Origin: Bacteroidota bacterium
Lineage (GTDB): Bacteria > Bacteroidota > Bacteroidia > Chitinophagales > Chitinophagaceae
DNA: 64,000 nucleotides
Reading direction: 5' to 3'
NCBI GenBank assembly: GCA_018970395.1
Contig: JAGWWM010000001.1
Span: forward strand, 62,001-126,000
Shown here: piece after piece, positions 62,041 to 64,000 of the stretch
Numbering within the stretch: position 1 is the first letter of the stretch
Layout: each line of letters begins with the position of its first letter
Translations under genes and position numbers: made by a program
Notes under the pieces: model-generated
What the model saw: only the letters and a program-made list of their open reading frames with translations
The model's database searches: none
Told to the model about the DNA's origin: nothing

Positions 62041-63747
62041 ATGCGAATTTTAATCTGGTTTACACTTGTAACTTTATTCTATAGACAAGGATTTGCTCAG
62101 ATTTTTCTGCCTAAAAATTATCCTAAAGACGCTTTTTCATATCCTCTGAACATTCCAGTGAAACTGAATGCCAATTTCGGAGAACTCCGAAAAAATCACT
62201 TTCACATGGGCTTGGATTTATATACTTTGAGTAAGGAAAATCTTCCTGTGTATGCAACGGCAGACGGATGGATTTCAAAAATAAAAATTGATCCGAGGGG
62301 ATTTGGCAATGCCACCTACATCACTCATTACAATGGGTTTAGCACACTGTATTGTCATATGAATTCTTTCCCTCCTACAGTATTAGCAGCCATTAAAGAA
62401 GGGCAGTACAAAAAAGAAAAATGGAATGGAGATGTGGTATTTGAAAAAGAAAGATTTCCGGTAAAGAAGGGAGACTTTATCGGGTACAGCGGCAATACAG
62501 GCGCATCTGGAGGTCCTCATGTGCATTATGAAATCAGAAGAACAGAAGATGATGTGTGCATCAATCCCTTATTAATGCATCAGTTATATGACGTTACATC
62601 TCCTGATATATTTCGGATTGCTGTATATGACCGCCATAAGAGCAGTTACGAACAGCAACCCAAAATTCTTAAAGTGATACATGATTCCGGCGGGTTTACC
62701 ATAAGCAGTGGCTTTTTATCAGTAGCGTCCAATAAAATAGGGATTGCCCTTCAGGCTTCCGACAGAATGACCGGTGTTCAGAATCCCAATGGTATTTATG
62801 AGGCTGTGATTTATTTAAATGAACAACCTGTCAGCGGATTTCAGATTGATGGAATTGACTATTTACAAACAAGATACATGAACGCCCATGTTGATTACAG
62901 ATTAAAACAAACCGGGGGTGCTTATTGGCAGCATCTTACCCCATTGCCGGGAGATCGTTTGCCTATTTATTATAAAGCGAATCCTTCCGGTTGTATTGAG
63001 CTGACAGACACTGCTAAACACAGCCTCCGTATCGAGGTAAAAGATGCCAATGGGAATGCTGCAAATATGCGGTTTCAGCTACAATGGAATGGAGAAAAAT
63101 CAGTCTCAATGTCCCTGAAGGATAGTCGTTATATGATGCCAGGGTTGATCAATGTGTTTGAAAAAGAAGCTTTTCAGATGGTAAGCACTGAGAAAAGTTT
63201 TTATGATGCGTTTAAGATGACGTATTCCGTGAAACCCGGTAACATGAAAATGGTTTCGGATATACATATTGCCCATAGTCCTGTTATTCCCGTTCACGAT
63301 TCAATCTATTTTCGTATCAAACCCACCCGGAGTTTGTCGGAGCAGGAGCGCGCGCGGGTAATTATGATTCAGTCTGCTTTGGGAAAATTATCAGTTTCTA
63401 AAGCACTTGAACAGCGCGGCTGGTATGCTGCACGTTTTCGATCGTTTGGAGAGTACAGGCTGGAAGTAGATTTAGTTCCGCCACAAATTACAGTTAAAGG
63501 GGTAGTGGATGGTGGAATATTGAAAGAGGGTGAAGTGATTGTATGTACATTAAACGAAGACTACAAAGAGATTCGTCTGTTTCGCGCGGAGTTAGATGGC
63601 AAGTGGTTAATGTTTGAAGGAATGGGGCCTGTATTTCGTTATAAAACAGATGAGTATTGTCAGCCGGGTGAACATCAACTAAGATTCATAGCGGAAGACG
63701 AAGCAGGTAATAGAACGGAAAAGAAAATCAACTTTACTCGTCTATAA
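62041..63747 (+). CDS. Secreted M23-family peptidase (LytM-like)
   Basis: This 568-residue protein begins with a signal peptide (MRILIWFTLVTLFYRQGFA, residues 1-19) and an M23 domain in its first 190 residues: NHFHMGLDLYT near 56-66 with His and Asp zinc ligands, TLYCHMNSF near 103-111 and GPHVHYEIRR near 158-167 with the HxH motif. The remaining 370 residues contain beta-rich, Ig-like modules of unknown role. All three zinc ligands are kept, so it should cut peptidoglycan cross-links. ATG 62041 was chosen because upstream codons form a repeat tract. Confidence 0.9.
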   Translation: MRILIWFTLVTLFYRQGFAQIFLPKNYPKDAFSYPLNIPVKLNANFGELRKNHFHMGLDLYTLSKENLPVYATADGWISKIKIDPRGFGNATYITHYNGFSTLYCHMNSFPPTVLAAIKEGQYKKEKWNGDVVFEKERFPVKKGDFIGYSGNTGASGGPHVHYEIRRTEDDVCINPLLMHQLYDVTSPDIFRIAVYDRHKSSYEQQPKILKVIHDSGGFTISSGFLSVASNKIGIALQASDRMTGVQNPNGIYEAVIYLNEQPVSGFQIDGIDYLQTRYMNAHVDYRLKQTGGAYWQHLTPLPGDRLPIYYKANPSGCIELTDTAKHSLRIEVKDANGNAANMRFQLQWNGEKSVSMSLKDSRYMMPGLINVFEKEAFQMVSTEKSFYDAFKMTYSVKPGNMKMVSDIHIAHSPVIPVHDSIYFRIKPTRSLSEQERARVIMIQSALGKLSVSKALEQRGWYAARFRSFGEYRLEVDLVPPQITVKGVVDGGILKEGEVIVCTLNEDYKEIRLFRAELDGKWLMFEGMGPVFRYKTDEYCQPGEHQLRFIAEDEAGNRTEKKINFTRL

Positions 63748-63761
63748 TTTCCTTTTGAACT

Positions 63762-64000
63762 TTAGTAAGGATACTCGCCAATATAATTTCCGGGCGGATT
63801 GTAATTTGCTACGACAATGATGGCACCGTTTGGACAGATTGCTTTGCCGGCTCCGACGGCAGTCGTATTTTTCCAGATCATTTGGGTATAATGACCCACT
63901 ACAGGGTCGGTGGGAAATTTAAAACTTTGGTACTGATAATCTGTTTTTTCGCTATACCAGCTTTCAGATGCAGATAAAGTGGAAAATACCTTGTGATTAC
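63762..64000 (-). CDS. CAP/SCP (PR-1)-family protein, C-terminal part
   Basis: The last 78 codons of a minus-strand gene run off the window edge. The translation contains VGHYTQMIWKNTTAVGAGKA, followed by CPNGAIIVVANYNPPGNYIG and EYPY at the C-terminus: the CAP/SCP signature motifs with a metal-site His and Glu-adjacent region. Proteins of this family are usually secreted; in bacteria their function is mostly unknown. It converges with the M23 peptidase gene, 14 bp away. Confidence 0.88.
   Translation of the reverse strand, partial: NHKVFSTLSASESWYSEKTDYQYQSFKFPTDPVVGHYTQMIWKNTTAVGAGKAICPNGAIIVVANYNPPGNYIGEYPY

Overview
The window is a chromosomal segment of a member of the Bacteroidota, most likely Chitinophagales/Chitinophagaceae-like. 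The evidence is a PorX-type regulator (receiver plus PglZ), a PorP/SprF-family type IX secretion protein, an LpxC-FabZ fusion followed by LpxA, promoters of the TTTG-N20-TAnnTTTG/TTCG type, an almost complete lack of Shine-Dalgarno sites with several TTG/GTG starts, and a saproxanthin-type carotenoid gene set. I see no rRNA, transposase, integrase, phage or CRISPR array.

Layout. (1) 1-12664: surface polysaccharide cluster with FkbM methyltransferases, GT4 and GT2 glycosyltransferases, a Wzy-like membrane protein, a NodU-type carbamoyltransferase, the GDP-L-fucose enzymes (gmd, fcl) and a CpsB-like PHP phosphatase. Its first 4.3 kb are clearly more AT-rich than the rest. (2) 12798-21577: carotenoid region. 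A CarH/LitR-like B12-binding MerR regulator stands before a tight operon of an ECF sigma factor, crtI, crtB, idi, a crtD-like desaturase, cruF, crtZ, a lycopene cyclase and a zinc-ribbon DUF6671 protein. Repeated TGTTYAA sites overlap the operon promoter. (3) 21680-35114: mixed metabolic genes: an SbtA-like transporter, a YdjM-like membrane protein, pyrB, hydrolases, lysS, a DPP4-like peptidase, an SDR, a GT2 and PorP/SprF. (4) 35308-42624: recQ, tRNA-Phe, tRNA-Leu, tig, two clpP genes, clpX and a 57-residue protein. (5) 42638-48237 (minus strand): MazF-like toxin with RHH antitoxin, acyl-CoA dehydrogenase, HhH protein, MBL hydrolase, small protein, PorX. (6) 48360-53556: HD hydrolase, lpxD, lpxC-fabZ, lpxA and an orphan ABC ATPase. 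(7) 53655-64000: alanine dehydrogenase, tsaE, copper ATPase, a second recQ, an OmpR-type response regulator, the N-terminal half only of carB, an M23 peptidase and the 3' end of a CAP/SCP gene.

How the genes work together. The light/B12 regulator and ECF sigma factor probably control carotenoid production, which should yield a monocyclic, hydroxylated saproxanthin-like pigment from GGPP made elsewhere. The first cluster makes a fucose-containing, methylated and possibly carbamoylated polysaccharide. The lpx operon supplies lipid A and fatty-acid dehydration. Trigger factor and the Clp genes form a proteostasis block.

The intergenic DNA is unusually rich in small repeats: a 192-bp element in two inverted copies 27 kb apart (3 mismatches), a G-rich hairpin family, a 28-bp perfect palindrome, and about eleven degenerate tandem tracts of roughly 7-9-bp units at gene ends. 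The most interesting leads are the CarH-like circuit that lacks a key histidine, the tandem-tract family, and the carB gene that ends exactly at its mid-protein domain boundary.
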